Assembly: GCA_021776095.1 (NCBI GenBank) | Contig: JAJFGO010000059.1 | Coordinates: 1 to 64,000, forward strand | Source of the DNA: Kiloniellaceae bacterium | GTDB taxonomy: Bacteria; Pseudomonadota; Alphaproteobacteria; Kiloniellales; J153 | Length of the DNA: 64,000 nt | Reading direction: 5' to 3' | Part shown: positions 43,993 through 51,916 of the stretch, one piece after another | Layout: every line of letters begins with the position of its first letter | Position numbering within the stretch: the first letter of the stretch is position 1 | Notes under the pieces: model-generated | Seen by the model: only the letters and a program-made list of their open reading frames with translations | Database searches by the model: none | What the model was told of the DNA's origin: nothing | Program-made: the position numbers and the translations under genes

Positions 43993-44740
43993 GGTTGATC
44001 GAGCAGATCGCATGCCTGACATCAGCAAAAACCCGTACCGGGTTAACCGCCCGCAGTCCCTCGTGCTCGGCGGTGTTACGTCGGGAACGCCGTCGGAGAA
44101 AAACTCTTTCGGCGATCGCCACATCCCGTCGCGGCGAGGCGCTCCCTCGGGTCAGCACCAGTTTCAACGCCAGTTCGGCAATCTTGAAGTCGCCGTTATC
44201 ACCGCCCCGGACGAATCCGGCGAGCAATTGATCCGGGAAATTCGCCGCACGCGGGCACAAGTTCGCCATATCTGGCCGGTCCCCGAGCTTATTCCGACCA
44301 CCTTCGACGTTATTTACTGCGATCTTCTGGAAGATTTGCCGCAGCGCCTTCCTTGGCTTCCGGGGGATCCGGTGGCAACCCTCATTCTAATCGTGGATAC
44401 CTTGAAGCCGCTCGATCTCGATTTGCTGCACAACTGTGCGCCCCATGCCGCGGTATATCAGCCCGCCACGGCGCCGGCGGTTCTTTCCAGCTTGCTCGTC
44501 GGGCGCAGCCATTTTCTGTATGAACGCCGGCTGCGTGGACGGATTCTAAAACTTGATGACAACCTGCGCACCATGCGGAGCGTGGAGCGGGCGAAAGCAA
44601 TTTTGATGCGGAGCCGCAAGTTAAGCGAAGAGGAGGCCTATCATTATCTGCGCGGCCAGGCGATGGAGCGCCGGGTGACGATAGGTGCGCTGGCGAATGC
44701 GATCGTTGACTCTCATGACCTCTTGGGCAATAGTACCTAG
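43973..44740 (+). CDS. amiR: AmiR: ANTAR-domain transcription antiterminator
   Basis: An AmiR-type regulator of up to 255 residues. Residues about 65-180 form a degenerate receiver-like domain (LEVAVITAPDESGEQLIREI), then a coiled-coil-like helix (RRLRGRILKLDDNLRTMRSVERAK) and the C-terminal ANTAR RNA-binding domain (AILMRSRKLSEEEAYHYLRGQAMERRVTI in part). ANTAR binds paired hexaloop hairpins and prevents terminator formation. The N-terminal 60 residues are extra compared with Pseudomonas AmiR (196 residues); ATG 44012 is an alternative start. Its stop is two bases before the first leader hairpin, so the regulator is transcribed ahead of its own target. Confidence 0.93.
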   Translation: MDDPLPKVDRADRMPDISKNPYRVNRPQSLVLGGVTSGTPSEKNSFGDRHIPSRRGAPSGQHQFQRQFGNLEVAVITAPDESGEQLIREIRRTRAQVRHIWPVPELIPTTFDVIYCDLLEDLPQRLPWLPGDPVATLILIVDTLKPLDLDLLHNCAPHAAVYQPATAPAVLSSLLVGRSHFLYERRLRGRILKLDDNLRTMRSVERAKAILMRSRKLSEEEAYHYLRGQAMERRVTIGALANAIVDSHDLLGNST

Positions 44741-44742
44741 AC

Positions 44743-44859
44743 GCACCGAGAAATCGGCGCACGAGATTGTTTAAGGTGGCAACGACGCCACCGGAAATAA
44801 AACAGGCACAGTAGCCCCACGTTAGGCGCGGTTTCATCGCGTTTTCGGGGGCTTTTTTT
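44743..44859 (+). promoter_or_regulatory. ANTAR leader module 1: paired hairpins plus intrinsic terminator
   Basis: Hairpin P1 at 44743-44760: GCACCG / CGGCGC with one mismatch, loop AGAAAT (A at 1, but A rather than G at 4). Hairpin P2 at 44775-44792: GGTGGC / GCCACC, loop AACGAC (A1 and G4, the ANTAR consensus). Terminator at 44813-44859: AGCCCC pairs with GGGGCT around a nested CGCG hairpin, followed by seven T. This order, dual hairpin then terminator, is that of leaders antiterminated by AmiR/NasR/EutV-type proteins. Confidence 0.8.
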
Positions 44860-44861
44860 GT

Positions 44862-44979
44862 GGATTTGACGATCCGGGCCGGTGGTCCGGTTAGGGCGGC
44901 AATGGTGCCGCCGATAAAAGATGTGTCTCAACAATTGAGCCCCAGTGCCAGCGGTCTGCTGATGTGCCCTGGGGCTTTT
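44862..44979 (+). promoter_or_regulatory. ANTAR leader module 2: second hairpin set plus terminator
   Basis: P2 at 44895-44912: GGCGGC / GCCGCC with loop AATGGT (A1, G4). It starts exactly 120 bp after P2 of module 1 and shares flanking bases. A P1 is less clear: CCG / CGG at 44879-44890 with loop GTGGTC has G4 but not A1. Terminator at 44938-44979: AGCCCCAG / CTGGGGCT around a nested CAGC/GCTG hairpin, then TTTTG. The module seems to be a duplicate of the first, so the transporter-amidase genes sit behind two attenuators in series. Confidence 0.75.
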
Positions 44980-45014
44980 GTGTTCTAAACACCGTAAAAA
45001 CGAGGGACAGGGAA

Positions 45015-46265
45015 ATGAACAGGCTTGGAAGAAGAAGGTTTCTAAAGGGAACGGTTGCTACGGCCGGGGTCGCGGCGGCAGGTTTTCCGCACATTTGGAT
45101 CAAGGATTCCTCTTTCGCCTACGCGGCGAGCGGCAAGGTCAAGGTCGGCGTGCTCTTCTCTCTGACCGGCACCACGGCGATCGTTGAAGAGTCGCTGCAT
45201 AAAGCGACGATTATGGCGATTGAAGAAATCAACGATGCCGGTGGAATAAACGGCATGCAAATCGAAGCGGTGGTAGAGGATCCGGCCTCGGACCCGGCCA
45301 CATTCGCCGAAAAGGCTCGTAAACTGGTCCTTGGCGACAAGTGCGTCAGTGTCTTCGGATCTTACACATCGGCGAGCCGCAAGGCGGTTCTGCCGGTGTT
45401 CGAGAAGCGCAAAAATCTCTATTTCTACCCGACCCTCTACGAAGGCCGGGAATGTTCCAAAAACGTGGTCTACACGGGCGCGGTGCCGAACCAGCAGCAG
45501 GACGATTTCGTGCCCTGGCTGGTCGAGAAATTCGGCAAACGCTGGTACCTGATCGGGTCGAACTACATCTACCCCAAGGAAGAAAACAACTATTGTAAGA
45601 AGCTCTTGGCCAGCCTCGGCGCCGAGGTCGTCAACGAAGAGTACGTGCCCCTCGGTCACTCGGAATTTTCTTCGGTTATCAATAAGTTCCGCAGCGAGAA
45701 GCCGGACGTGATCTTCTCCACGGTCGTCGGAGATTCGGTGGTCGCGTTGCACCGTCAATACCGTGCAGCCGGGCTTGATCCCGACACCATGCCAATGGCT
45801 AGCCTTACCACCTCGGAGAACGAGGTTGCCGCCATGGGCCCAGATGCGGCCGCAGGTCACTTCACCTCGGCACCCTATTTCATGGTCTGGGATTCGCCGG
45901 AGAACCAAAATTTCGTGGAGGCCTATCGCAAGCGTTGGGGCGGGGACAAGGTCACCCACTTCGTTTCAGAGCCGTCGTATTTCCAAATGTATCTGTTCAA
46001 GCAGGCGGTCGAGAAACTCGCCCCTGGCGATATCAACCCGGCGAACATCCGCGAGGCCATTAAGGGCGAAGAAATGGTGGCGCCTCAGGGCCGGGTAAGA
46101 ATCGAGCCCGAGAATCTACATACCTACCTCTGGCCGAAAATTGGCCAATGCCAGTCGGACGGCCAGTTCCAGATCCTCAAGCAAACGTCCGAGTGGCTGG
46201 AGCCTTTGCCCTACAAGGCTTATCCGAATCAAGTTTGTAAAGAGTCTGGGCTCAAAGAGACCTGA
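45015..46265 (+). CDS. Urea/short-amide-type ABC transporter substrate-binding protein (UrtA-like)
   Basis: A 416-residue periplasmic binding protein exported by Tat: NRLGRRRFLKGTVATAGVAAAG is a twin-arginine signal, cleaved near the AYA-AS site. The body (KVKVGVLFSLTGTTAIVEES, NDAGGINGMQIEAVVEDPASD, YPTLYEGRECSKNVVYTGAVPNQ) belongs to the UrtA/AmiC group that binds urea and small amides. AGGGAA precedes the ATG. A stable hairpin lies after the stop. First gene behind the double attenuator. Confidence 0.92.
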   Translation: MNRLGRRRFLKGTVATAGVAAAGFPHIWIKDSSFAYAASGKVKVGVLFSLTGTTAIVEESLHKATIMAIEEINDAGGINGMQIEAVVEDPASDPATFAEKARKLVLGDKCVSVFGSYTSASRKAVLPVFEKRKNLYFYPTLYEGRECSKNVVYTGAVPNQQQDDFVPWLVEKFGKRWYLIGSNYIYPKEENNYCKKLLASLGAEVVNEEYVPLGHSEFSSVINKFRSEKPDVIFSTVVGDSVVALHRQYRAAGLDPDTMPMASLTTSENEVAAMGPDAAAGHFTSAPYFMVWDSPENQNFVEAYRKRWGGDKVTHFVSEPSYFQMYLFKQAVEKLAPGDINPANIREAIKGEEMVAPQGRVRIEPENLHTYLWPKIGQCQSDGQFQILKQTSEWLEPLPYKAYPNQVCKESGLKET

Positions 46266-46304
46266 GCCACGGCGAGGCTGTCGTTTGATTAGGTAAAGAA
46301 GGCC

Positions 46305-46335
46305 GGAAACGGGAGGCTCTTTGCCTCCCGTTTCC
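46305..46335 (+). other. Stem-loop after binding-protein gene
   Basis: GGAAACGGGAGGC / GCCTCCCGTTTCC, 13 perfect base pairs, loop TCTTT, 39 bp past the binding-protein stop and before the permease start. No T-run follows. Likely an mRNA-stabilising or processing element. Confidence 0.6.
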
Positions 46336-46369
46336 ACCTATTCATCAAACGCTAAGACGCACGAGGGAC

Positions 46370-47239
46370 ATGGAAACTTTCCTGGCACAGATCATTACCG
46401 GCTTGAGTATCGGCTCAATACTTTTGTTGGTAGCCTTGGGTCTGGCAATAATCTATGGGACCACCGGCGTCATCAATCTGGCGCATGGCGAGTTTGTCAT
46501 GCTCGGCGCGTACAGTGCGTGGGCGCTGCAAACTTTTCTCGGTCTCGGGCTTATCGAAAGTTTGGTGCTGATCTTTCTCATCACGGCGGCCTTTGGCTGG
46601 GTCATCGAAAAGGTCGTCATTCGCCACCTTTACCGCAGACCTTTGGATACGATTCTCGCCACTTGGGGTATAGGGGTTATGGCGCAGCAGGCTATCCGGC
46701 TCTCCGCCGGCGGCGAACTGCGTTATGTCGAAATGCCATCGGCGCTGGGCAGCAGCGTCTCAGTCCTAGGCGTGGAAACCTCGGCATTTCGGATCTTCAT
46801 CCTGCTGTTCACCGCAGCGCTATTCGGGGTCACCTGGTATCTTATGTACCGAACCAGTGTTGGTATGAAATTGCGCGCGATCACGCAGGACCGCGAGGTG
46901 GCTAGCTGCTTCGGCATCAATAGTCAACGTACCTACAGCTTGACGTTCGCCTATGGGACCGGTCTTGCCGGCCTGGCTGGGGCCCTGGTCTCGCCCCTCA
47001 AGAGCGTTTCGCCGGAGATGGGCACAACCTATGTAGTGGATGCCTTCATGGTGGTGGTCCTGGGCGGCGTTGACAGCCTGGTCGGCACCGTGGTGAGCGC
47101 CGCGATCCTTGGTGAGCTTACTGGATTCCTAGCCTTCCTTAGTAACGACACGATCGCAAAGGCCCTGGTCCTGCTCACGATCGTGATCCTAATACGGTTC
47201 CGCCCACAGGGACTTTTCGCGGCAAGAACGCGGACATGA
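46370..47239 (+). CDS. Branched-chain/urea-type ABC transporter permease 1 (UrtB-like)
   Basis: A 289-residue LivH/UrtB-type permease: IYGTTGVINLAHGEFVMLGAYSAW is the family's first conserved block, GMKLRAITQDREVASCFGINSQRTY the coupling loop, and VVLGGVDSLVGTV the C-terminal block. The N-terminal extension of about 250 residues often seen in UrtB is absent, as in amide-transport homologues. Confidence 0.9.
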   Translation: METFLAQIITGLSIGSILLLVALGLAIIYGTTGVINLAHGEFVMLGAYSAWALQTFLGLGLIESLVLIFLITAAFGWVIEKVVIRHLYRRPLDTILATWGIGVMAQQAIRLSAGGELRYVEMPSALGSSVSVLGVETSAFRIFILLFTAALFGVTWYLMYRTSVGMKLRAITQDREVASCFGINSQRTYSLTFAYGTGLAGLAGALVSPLKSVSPEMGTTYVVDAFMVVVLGGVDSLVGTVVSAAILGELTGFLAFLSNDTIAKALVLLTIVILIRFRPQGLFAARTRT

Positions 47240-47286
47240 ACAGAGACAAATATGAAAGCTAAGCCAGTTACGAAGGACCCGAGCGT

Positions 47287-48417
47287 GTGAAAAGAGGAAC
47301 TGCGATACAACTGGGTACATACGGGATCGTTTGCTTGGCTTTCCTGCTGGTTCCCAGCTTCGTGGACGACGCGTTCATATTGAACAAATATGCGCGGTAT
47401 CTCGTGCTGGGAATTCTGGCGGTCGCACTCAGCTTGTCGTGGGGTTACACCGGTATTCTCAATCTCGGGCAGGCCATGAGTTTCGGTCTGGGCTCCTATT
47501 GTATGGCCATGGTCCTGAAGCTGCGCACCGTGCCGGTTCATACCGGCAAGGCTGGGCTCCCCGATTTCATGGTGTGGAATAACGTGGACACGCTTCCATG
47601 GTTTTGGGAGCCGTTTCATTCCATGGCTTTCGGCCTCTTCGCCGGCATCGCGGTCCCAGTTGCGCTGGCGGCGTTGCTTGGTTGGTTCGTCTTTCGCGGG
47701 CGGGTTACCGGTGTTTATGTCGCAATTATTACGCTTGCCACATTGGTCGTGGTCAACCTCATGATTATCGACCAGCAGCGTTTTACCGGCGGCTTCAACG
47801 GCATCACCGATCTGGCGCAGCTTGAGATATTTGGACTGACGTTCGACGCCTATGGCAGCTCCTCATACTACCTGATAGCAGCCGCGTTAACGTTTTGCCT
47901 GTTTTTCGCGCTGGCTGTGACGAAGAGCAAGGCTGGCCTGGTTCTTCAGGCGATCCGGGATAACGAAAACCGGGTTCGCTATTTCGGCTATGACGTCGCG
48001 TTCTTCAAAATTTTCGCATTCTCGGTCTCGGCCGGCATCGCCGGCATCGCCGGTATGCTTTACACGATCGTGATGGAATTCGCCTCGCCGACCTTTCTCG
48101 GTGTGCAGTTGAGCCTGTCGGTTGTGATCTGGTGCGCGGTTGGCGGACGCCAAAGTCTGCTTGGTGCGGCGCTCGGTGCGATCATTGTGACAGGCATGCA
48201 GGGCGCGCTTTCGGAATCCGAGACATTCTTGAAAACCTGGACACTCATCATGGGCTTCATATTTGTGGTGGTGGTGCTGTTCCTGCCGAAGGGATTGGCG
48301 GGCGTGGTGGAGGGCCTTTCGAACCGCGTTTTTGGCCACGGCGACTCTTCAAAACCTGAACCGAATATCGTTCCCGATTCCCTTGGTGCGAAAAGCGAAG
48401 CGGAGAGCCTTCGATGA
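47287..48417 (+). CDS. Branched-chain/urea-type ABC transporter permease 2 (UrtC-like)
   Basis: A 376-residue LivM/UrtC-type permease with conserved SWGYTGILNLGQAMSFGLGSYCMAM and the coupling loop LVLQAIRDNENRVRYFGYDVAFFK. Start is GTG 47287. The C-terminal 40 residues are a polar cytoplasmic tail. Its TGA overlaps the next ATG. Confidence 0.9.
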   Translation: MKRGTAIQLGTYGIVCLAFLLVPSFVDDAFILNKYARYLVLGILAVALSLSWGYTGILNLGQAMSFGLGSYCMAMVLKLRTVPVHTGKAGLPDFMVWNNVDTLPWFWEPFHSMAFGLFAGIAVPVALAALLGWFVFRGRVTGVYVAIITLATLVVVNLMIIDQQRFTGGFNGITDLAQLEIFGLTFDAYGSSSYYLIAAALTFCLFFALAVTKSKAGLVLQAIRDNENRVRYFGYDVAFFKIFAFSVSAGIAGIAGMLYTIVMEFASPTFLGVQLSLSVVIWCAVGGRQSLLGAALGAIIVTGMQGALSESETFLKTWTLIMGFIFVVVVLFLPKGLAGVVEGLSNRVFGHGDSSKPEPNIVPDSLGAKSEAESLR

Positions 48418-49178
48418 GCAAAAATGGCCAGGAGCACCTCGTCCTGACCGGGGTCGTGGTCAGCTTCAACGGGTTTCAAGCTGTGGATGGGTTAACGCTG
48501 AAGGTATCGAAGGGCGAGCTGCGGTGCATTATCGGGCCGAACGGCGCCGGAAAAACCACTGCACTCGATACGATATGTGGCAAGACCGGTCTCACCGCTG
48601 GCAGCATCACGTTTATGGGAAAAAGGATCGACAACCTGGAAGAGCATCAGATTGCCCGCGCCGGGATCGGCCGGAAATTCCAGGTGCCCAGCGTATTCCG
48701 TGATCTGACAGTGCACGAAAACCTTGAGGTCGCCCGTAGCAAGCGTTCGGGCGTGCTTGCCAACGCCTTCTGCTTCGAAAGAGATTCGGAGCGGGAGGAG
48801 CTCGAGAAACTGGCCGAATTTATTGGTTTGCAGGAGTGCCTCGAGATTCCGGCCGGGCACCTGTCCCACGGCCAGACTCAATGGCTCGAGATGGCGCTTC
48901 TGGTTGCTCAAGATCCGGAACTTATCCTCATGGATGAGCCGACGGCGGGCATGACGGTTCAGGAAACGCACAAGACCGCCGAGCTGTTTATCCGCCTCAA
49001 GGAAAAGCACACGCTGATCGTCGTTGAACACGACATGGGATTCGTAAAGGAGATCGGCGACGTGATTTCGGTCATGCATCAAGGAAAATTGCTGGCCGAA
49101 GGTACTGTTGAGCAAATCGCGGAACATCCGGAAGTTAGGTCCGTCTATCTCGGAACCGGAGGAATTGGCAGTGCTTGA
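48414..49178 (+). CDS. Urea/amide-type ABC transporter ATPase 1 (UrtD-like)
   Basis: A 254-residue LivG/UrtD-type ATPase: Walker A GPNGAGKTT, the UrtD-like IARAGIGRKFQVPSVFRDLTV stretch, the variant signature LSHGQTQWLEMAL, Walker B LILMDEPTAGM, and switch VVEHDMGFV. LSHGQ in place of LSGGQ is typical for UrtD. The stop lies within the start region of the second ATPase. Confidence 0.92.
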   Translation: MSKNGQEHLVLTGVVVSFNGFQAVDGLTLKVSKGELRCIIGPNGAGKTTALDTICGKTGLTAGSITFMGKRIDNLEEHQIARAGIGRKFQVPSVFRDLTVHENLEVARSKRSGVLANAFCFERDSEREELEKLAEFIGLQECLEIPAGHLSHGQTQWLEMALLVAQDPELILMDEPTAGMTVQETHKTAELFIRLKEKHTLIVVEHDMGFVKEIGDVISVMHQGKLLAEGTVEQIAEHPEVRSVYLGTGGIGSA

Positions 49179-49866
49179 GCTCAGCAATGTTGATTCCTAT
49201 TACGGCAATAGCCGCGCCCTGCAGGACGTTTCTCTGGTGGTCGGCGAAGGAGAGTTCGTGAGCGTGCTTGGCCGTAACGGTGTGGGCAAGACGACGTTAT
49301 TGCGCACGATCATCGGCCTGATGGACCGCTCGACAGGCAATATCAAGCTTGATGGTGTGGAGATCGGTGGTCGGCAGACCCACGAACGCGCGGTGGCCGG
49401 CATCGGTTATGTGCCGCAGGGGCGGGGGATTCTTCCGAAATTTACCGTTCGCGAAAATCTAAAAATGGGAACTTTCGCAAGCGCTAAGGGCGGCGGCGAC
49501 ATCGGCGAGTGGGTTTTCGAGCTTTTTCCGATTCTGAAGGACTTTCTTGACCGCCCTGGCGGGAACCTATCCGGTGGTCAGCAACAGCAATTGGCGATCG
49601 CCCGCGCACTGCTGACCGACCCAAAAATAATTCTGCTCGATGAGCCGACAGAGGGTATTCAGCCGAATATCGTCGAACGAATTGAGCAAATTCTTGTGGA
49701 ACTCAATCGCAAGCACGGCATGACCGTCATTCTCGTTGAGCAGAATGTCGAATTCGCCCGGCGTGCATCCCAGCGGTTTTTCGTAATGGAACGGGGCAGT
49801 GTCGCGGCAAGCGGATCCGTCTCCGAACTGACGGACGAACTCGTTCATCGGTACATGGCGGTGTAG
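49171..49866 (+). CDS. Urea/amide-type ABC transporter ATPase 2 (UrtE-like)
   Basis: A 231-residue LivF/UrtE-type ATPase: Walker A GRNGVGKTT, signature LSGGQQQQLAIARAL, Walker B IILLDEPTEGIQPNIVERI, switch LVEQNVEFA. The UrtE-like GIGYVPQGRGILPKFTVRENL is complete. GTG 49171, overlapping UrtD by 8 bp with GGAGG ahead, gives the standard VLELSNVDSYYG start. Confidence 0.92.
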   Translation: MLELSNVDSYYGNSRALQDVSLVVGEGEFVSVLGRNGVGKTTLLRTIIGLMDRSTGNIKLDGVEIGGRQTHERAVAGIGYVPQGRGILPKFTVRENLKMGTFASAKGGGDIGEWVFELFPILKDFLDRPGGNLSGGQQQQLAIARALLTDPKIILLDEPTEGIQPNIVERIEQILVELNRKHGMTVILVEQNVEFARRASQRFFVMERGSVAASGSVSELTDELVHRYMAV

Positions 49867-49921
49867 ATGGGCGTACCGCAACAACGTTCGGAGCAACTAC
49901 TGATCAATAGTGGAGGAAAAG

Positions 49922-50962
49922 ATGTATCACGGCGATATCTCTAGCAGTAACGACACAGTCGGCGTTGCGGTTGTCAACTTTAAGATGCCACGGCTTCACA
50001 CCAGAGATGAGGTCCTGGATAACGCGCGCAAAATCGGCAAGATGGTCGACGGCATGAAATTGGGCTTGCCGGGTATGGACCTCGTCATCTTCCCCGAATA
50101 CAGCACCCACGGGATCATGTATGACGAGAAGGAGATGTACGAAACGGCCTCGGCTTGCCCGGGCGAAGAAACCCAGATTTTCGCGGAGGCCTGCATTCGC
50201 AACAAAGTTTGGGGTGTGTTTTCCCTGACCGGCGAGCGGCACGAGGATCACCCGAACAAGGCGCCGTATAACACCTTGATCCTGATGAGCGACGAGGGCG
50301 AGATCGTCCAAAAGTATCGGAAGATCATGCCTTGGGTGCCGATCGAGGGCTGGTATCCCGGCAACTGCACCTACGTCAACGACGGCCCGAAGGGCTTGAA
50401 GATCAGTCTGATCATCTGCGATGACGGCAATTACCCCGAGATCTGGCGCGATTGCGCCATGAAAGGCGCCGAGTTGATCGTTCGCTGCCAGGGCTACATG
50501 TACCCGGCCAAGGAACAGCAGGTCATCATGTCCAAGGCGATGGCCTGGGCAAACAACTGCTATGTGGCCGTCGCCAACGCATCCGGCTTTGATGGCGTCT
50601 ATTCGTACTTTGGCCATTCGGCGATCATCGGCTTCGATGGCCGGACCATGGGCGAGTGTGCCGAAGAGGAAAACGGTATTCAGTATGCCGCGCTCTCGAC
50701 GTCGATGATCCGCGATGCCCGGCGCAATATGCAGTCGGAGAACCATCTGTTTAAGCTGCTGCATCGCGGTTACACGGGCCGAATCAATTCGGGCGACGAT
50801 GACCGTGGCCTAGCGGCTTGCCCCTATGATTTCTATACAAAATGGATCACCGACCCAGAGGGAGCCCGCGATATGGTCGAGGCCATAACGCGGCCGACGG
50901 TCGGAACCGACGAGTGCCCAATGGAAGGTTTGCCGAATCAAAAAACGGCAGCACACCGATAA
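49922..50962 (+). CDS. amiE: AmiE aliphatic amidase
   Basis: A 346-residue nitrilase-superfamily amidase, the same length as the Pseudomonas enzyme and with the same start ([17 protein letters not shown]). The catalytic triad is at identical numbers: Glu59 (VIFPEYS), Lys134 ([10 protein letters not shown]), Cys166 ([14 protein letters not shown]). It hydrolyses acetamide, propionamide and similar short amides to carboxylate and ammonia in the cytoplasm. GGAGGAAAAG directly precedes ATG. It lies behind the importer and is under AmiR antitermination through the leader at 44.7-45.0 kb. A 14-bp hairpin follows. Confidence 0.97.
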   Translation: MYHGDISSSNDTVGVAVVNFKMPRLHTRDEVLDNARKIGKMVDGMKLGLPGMDLVIFPEYSTHGIMYDEKEMYETASACPGEETQIFAEACIRNKVWGVFSLTGERHEDHPNKAPYNTLILMSDEGEIVQKYRKIMPWVPIEGWYPGNCTYVNDGPKGLKISLIICDDGNYPEIWRDCAMKGAELIVRCQGYMYPAKEQQVIMSKAMAWANNCYVAVANASGFDGVYSYFGHSAIIGFDGRTMGECAEEENGIQYAALSTSMIRDARRNMQSENHLFKLLHRGYTGRINSGDDDRGLAACPYDFYTKWITDPEGARDMVEAITRPTVGTDECPMEGLPNQKTAAHR

Positions 50963-50977
50963 GGAGTCTGGGCTGGC

Positions 50978-51008
50978 GGTGCGTGGGACGATCTTCGTCC
51001 CACGCACC
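50978..51008 (+). other. Very stable stem-loop between amiE and the MoxR-type gene
   Basis: GGTGCGTGGGACGA (50978-50991) pairs perfectly with TCGTCCCACGCACC (50995-51008) around a TCT loop: 14 base pairs. No T-run follows. It probably guards the amiE mRNA 3' end and lowers expression of the genes behind. Confidence 0.65.
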
Positions 51009-51103
51009 CGTCACCGACCTTATGGTCGTTTGCCAATATTCGACTGGTAAGGGGCCCTGGGGTGCCAGGATCAGAGTTATCATTTTCACACGAGCCGAGA
51101 GCA

Positions 51104-51901
51104 ATGGACCTGGACGACTACCGAATAAGCCAAGAGCCGTACTACCGAATGGTCGGAAACGAGGCGGACTTGTTTGAAGCCGCCTATGCCGATCGCATGC
51201 CCATGATGCTCAAGGGCCCGACTGGATGCGGCAAGACCCGTTTCGTCGAATACATGGCGTGGAAATTGGGCAGGCCCCTGATAACCGTGGCCTGCCATGA
51301 GGATATGACGGCATCCGACCTTGTCGGCCGCTTCTTACTCGACGCCACCGGCACGGTCTGGCACGATGGGCCCCTTACCTTAGCCGTGCGCCATGGGGCG
51401 ATTTGCTATTTGGACGAGATTGTCGAAGCGCGCCAGGATACCACCGTCGTTATACACGCCCTTACGGACGAACGCCGGATCTTGCCTCTTGAAAAGAAGA
51501 ATGAAGTCATTCAGGCGCATGAGGATTTTCAACTCGTCATTTCATATAATCCTGGCTACCAGAGCGTTCTGAAAGATCTCAAGGAATCCACTAAGCAGCG
51601 ATTCGGCGCCATCAGCTTCGACTATCCGCCACGAGACGTGGAGGGAGAGATCGTTGCGCACGAGTCCGGGGTGGAGGCACCGATCGCCTCTCATCTAGTA
51701 AAGATCGGCGAACGCTCACGAAATTTGAAGGGCCACGGTTTAGACGAAGGCGCGTCCACGCGCATGCTGATACATGCCGGACAACTCGTCGGTCGTGGTA
51801 TTGCGCTTGGCGAGGCTTGCCAGGTCGCGCTCGTTTTGCCGATTACCGATGATCCCGACATGCGGGATGCACTGACCTCGGCCATCGCCGCGTGCGCCTA
51901 G
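51104..51901 (+). CDS. MoxR-type AAA+ ATPase (NorQ/CbbQ-like)
   Basis: A 265-residue AAA+ protein: Walker [10 protein letters not shown], Walker [12 protein letters not shown], sensor 1 [10 protein letters not shown], and an arginine-finger region [14 protein letters not shown]. CbbQ/NorQ proteins remodel enzymes together with a von Willebrand A-domain partner, and the next gene encodes one. The classical ami operon has its own AAA-type gene (amiB), so this may be a functional counterpart. ATG 51104 is preferred over 51062. Confidence 0.9.
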   Translation: MDLDDYRISQEPYYRMVGNEADLFEAAYADRMPMMLKGPTGCGKTRFVEYMAWKLGRPLITVACHEDMTASDLVGRFLLDATGTVWHDGPLTLAVRHGAICYLDEIVEARQDTTVVIHALTDERRILPLEKKNEVIQAHEDFQLVISYNPGYQSVLKDLKESTKQRFGAISFDYPPRDVEGEIVAHESGVEAPIASHLVKIGERSRNLKGHGLDEGASTRMLIHAGQLVGRGIALGEACQVALVLPITDDPDMRDALTSAIAACA

Positions 51902-51916
51902 ATCTGCGTCCGGGGC

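Noticed and set aside
44862-44875. GGAT-TTGACG-ATCC as first hairpin of leader module 2
   Set aside because: Only 4 bp and the loop lacks A1 and G4; the CCG-GTGGTC-CGG alternative is closer to the second hairpin and has G4, but neither is convincing.
45042-45959. 305-codon minus-strand frame inside the amide binding-protein gene
   Set aside because: Antisense shadow of a well-supported gene.
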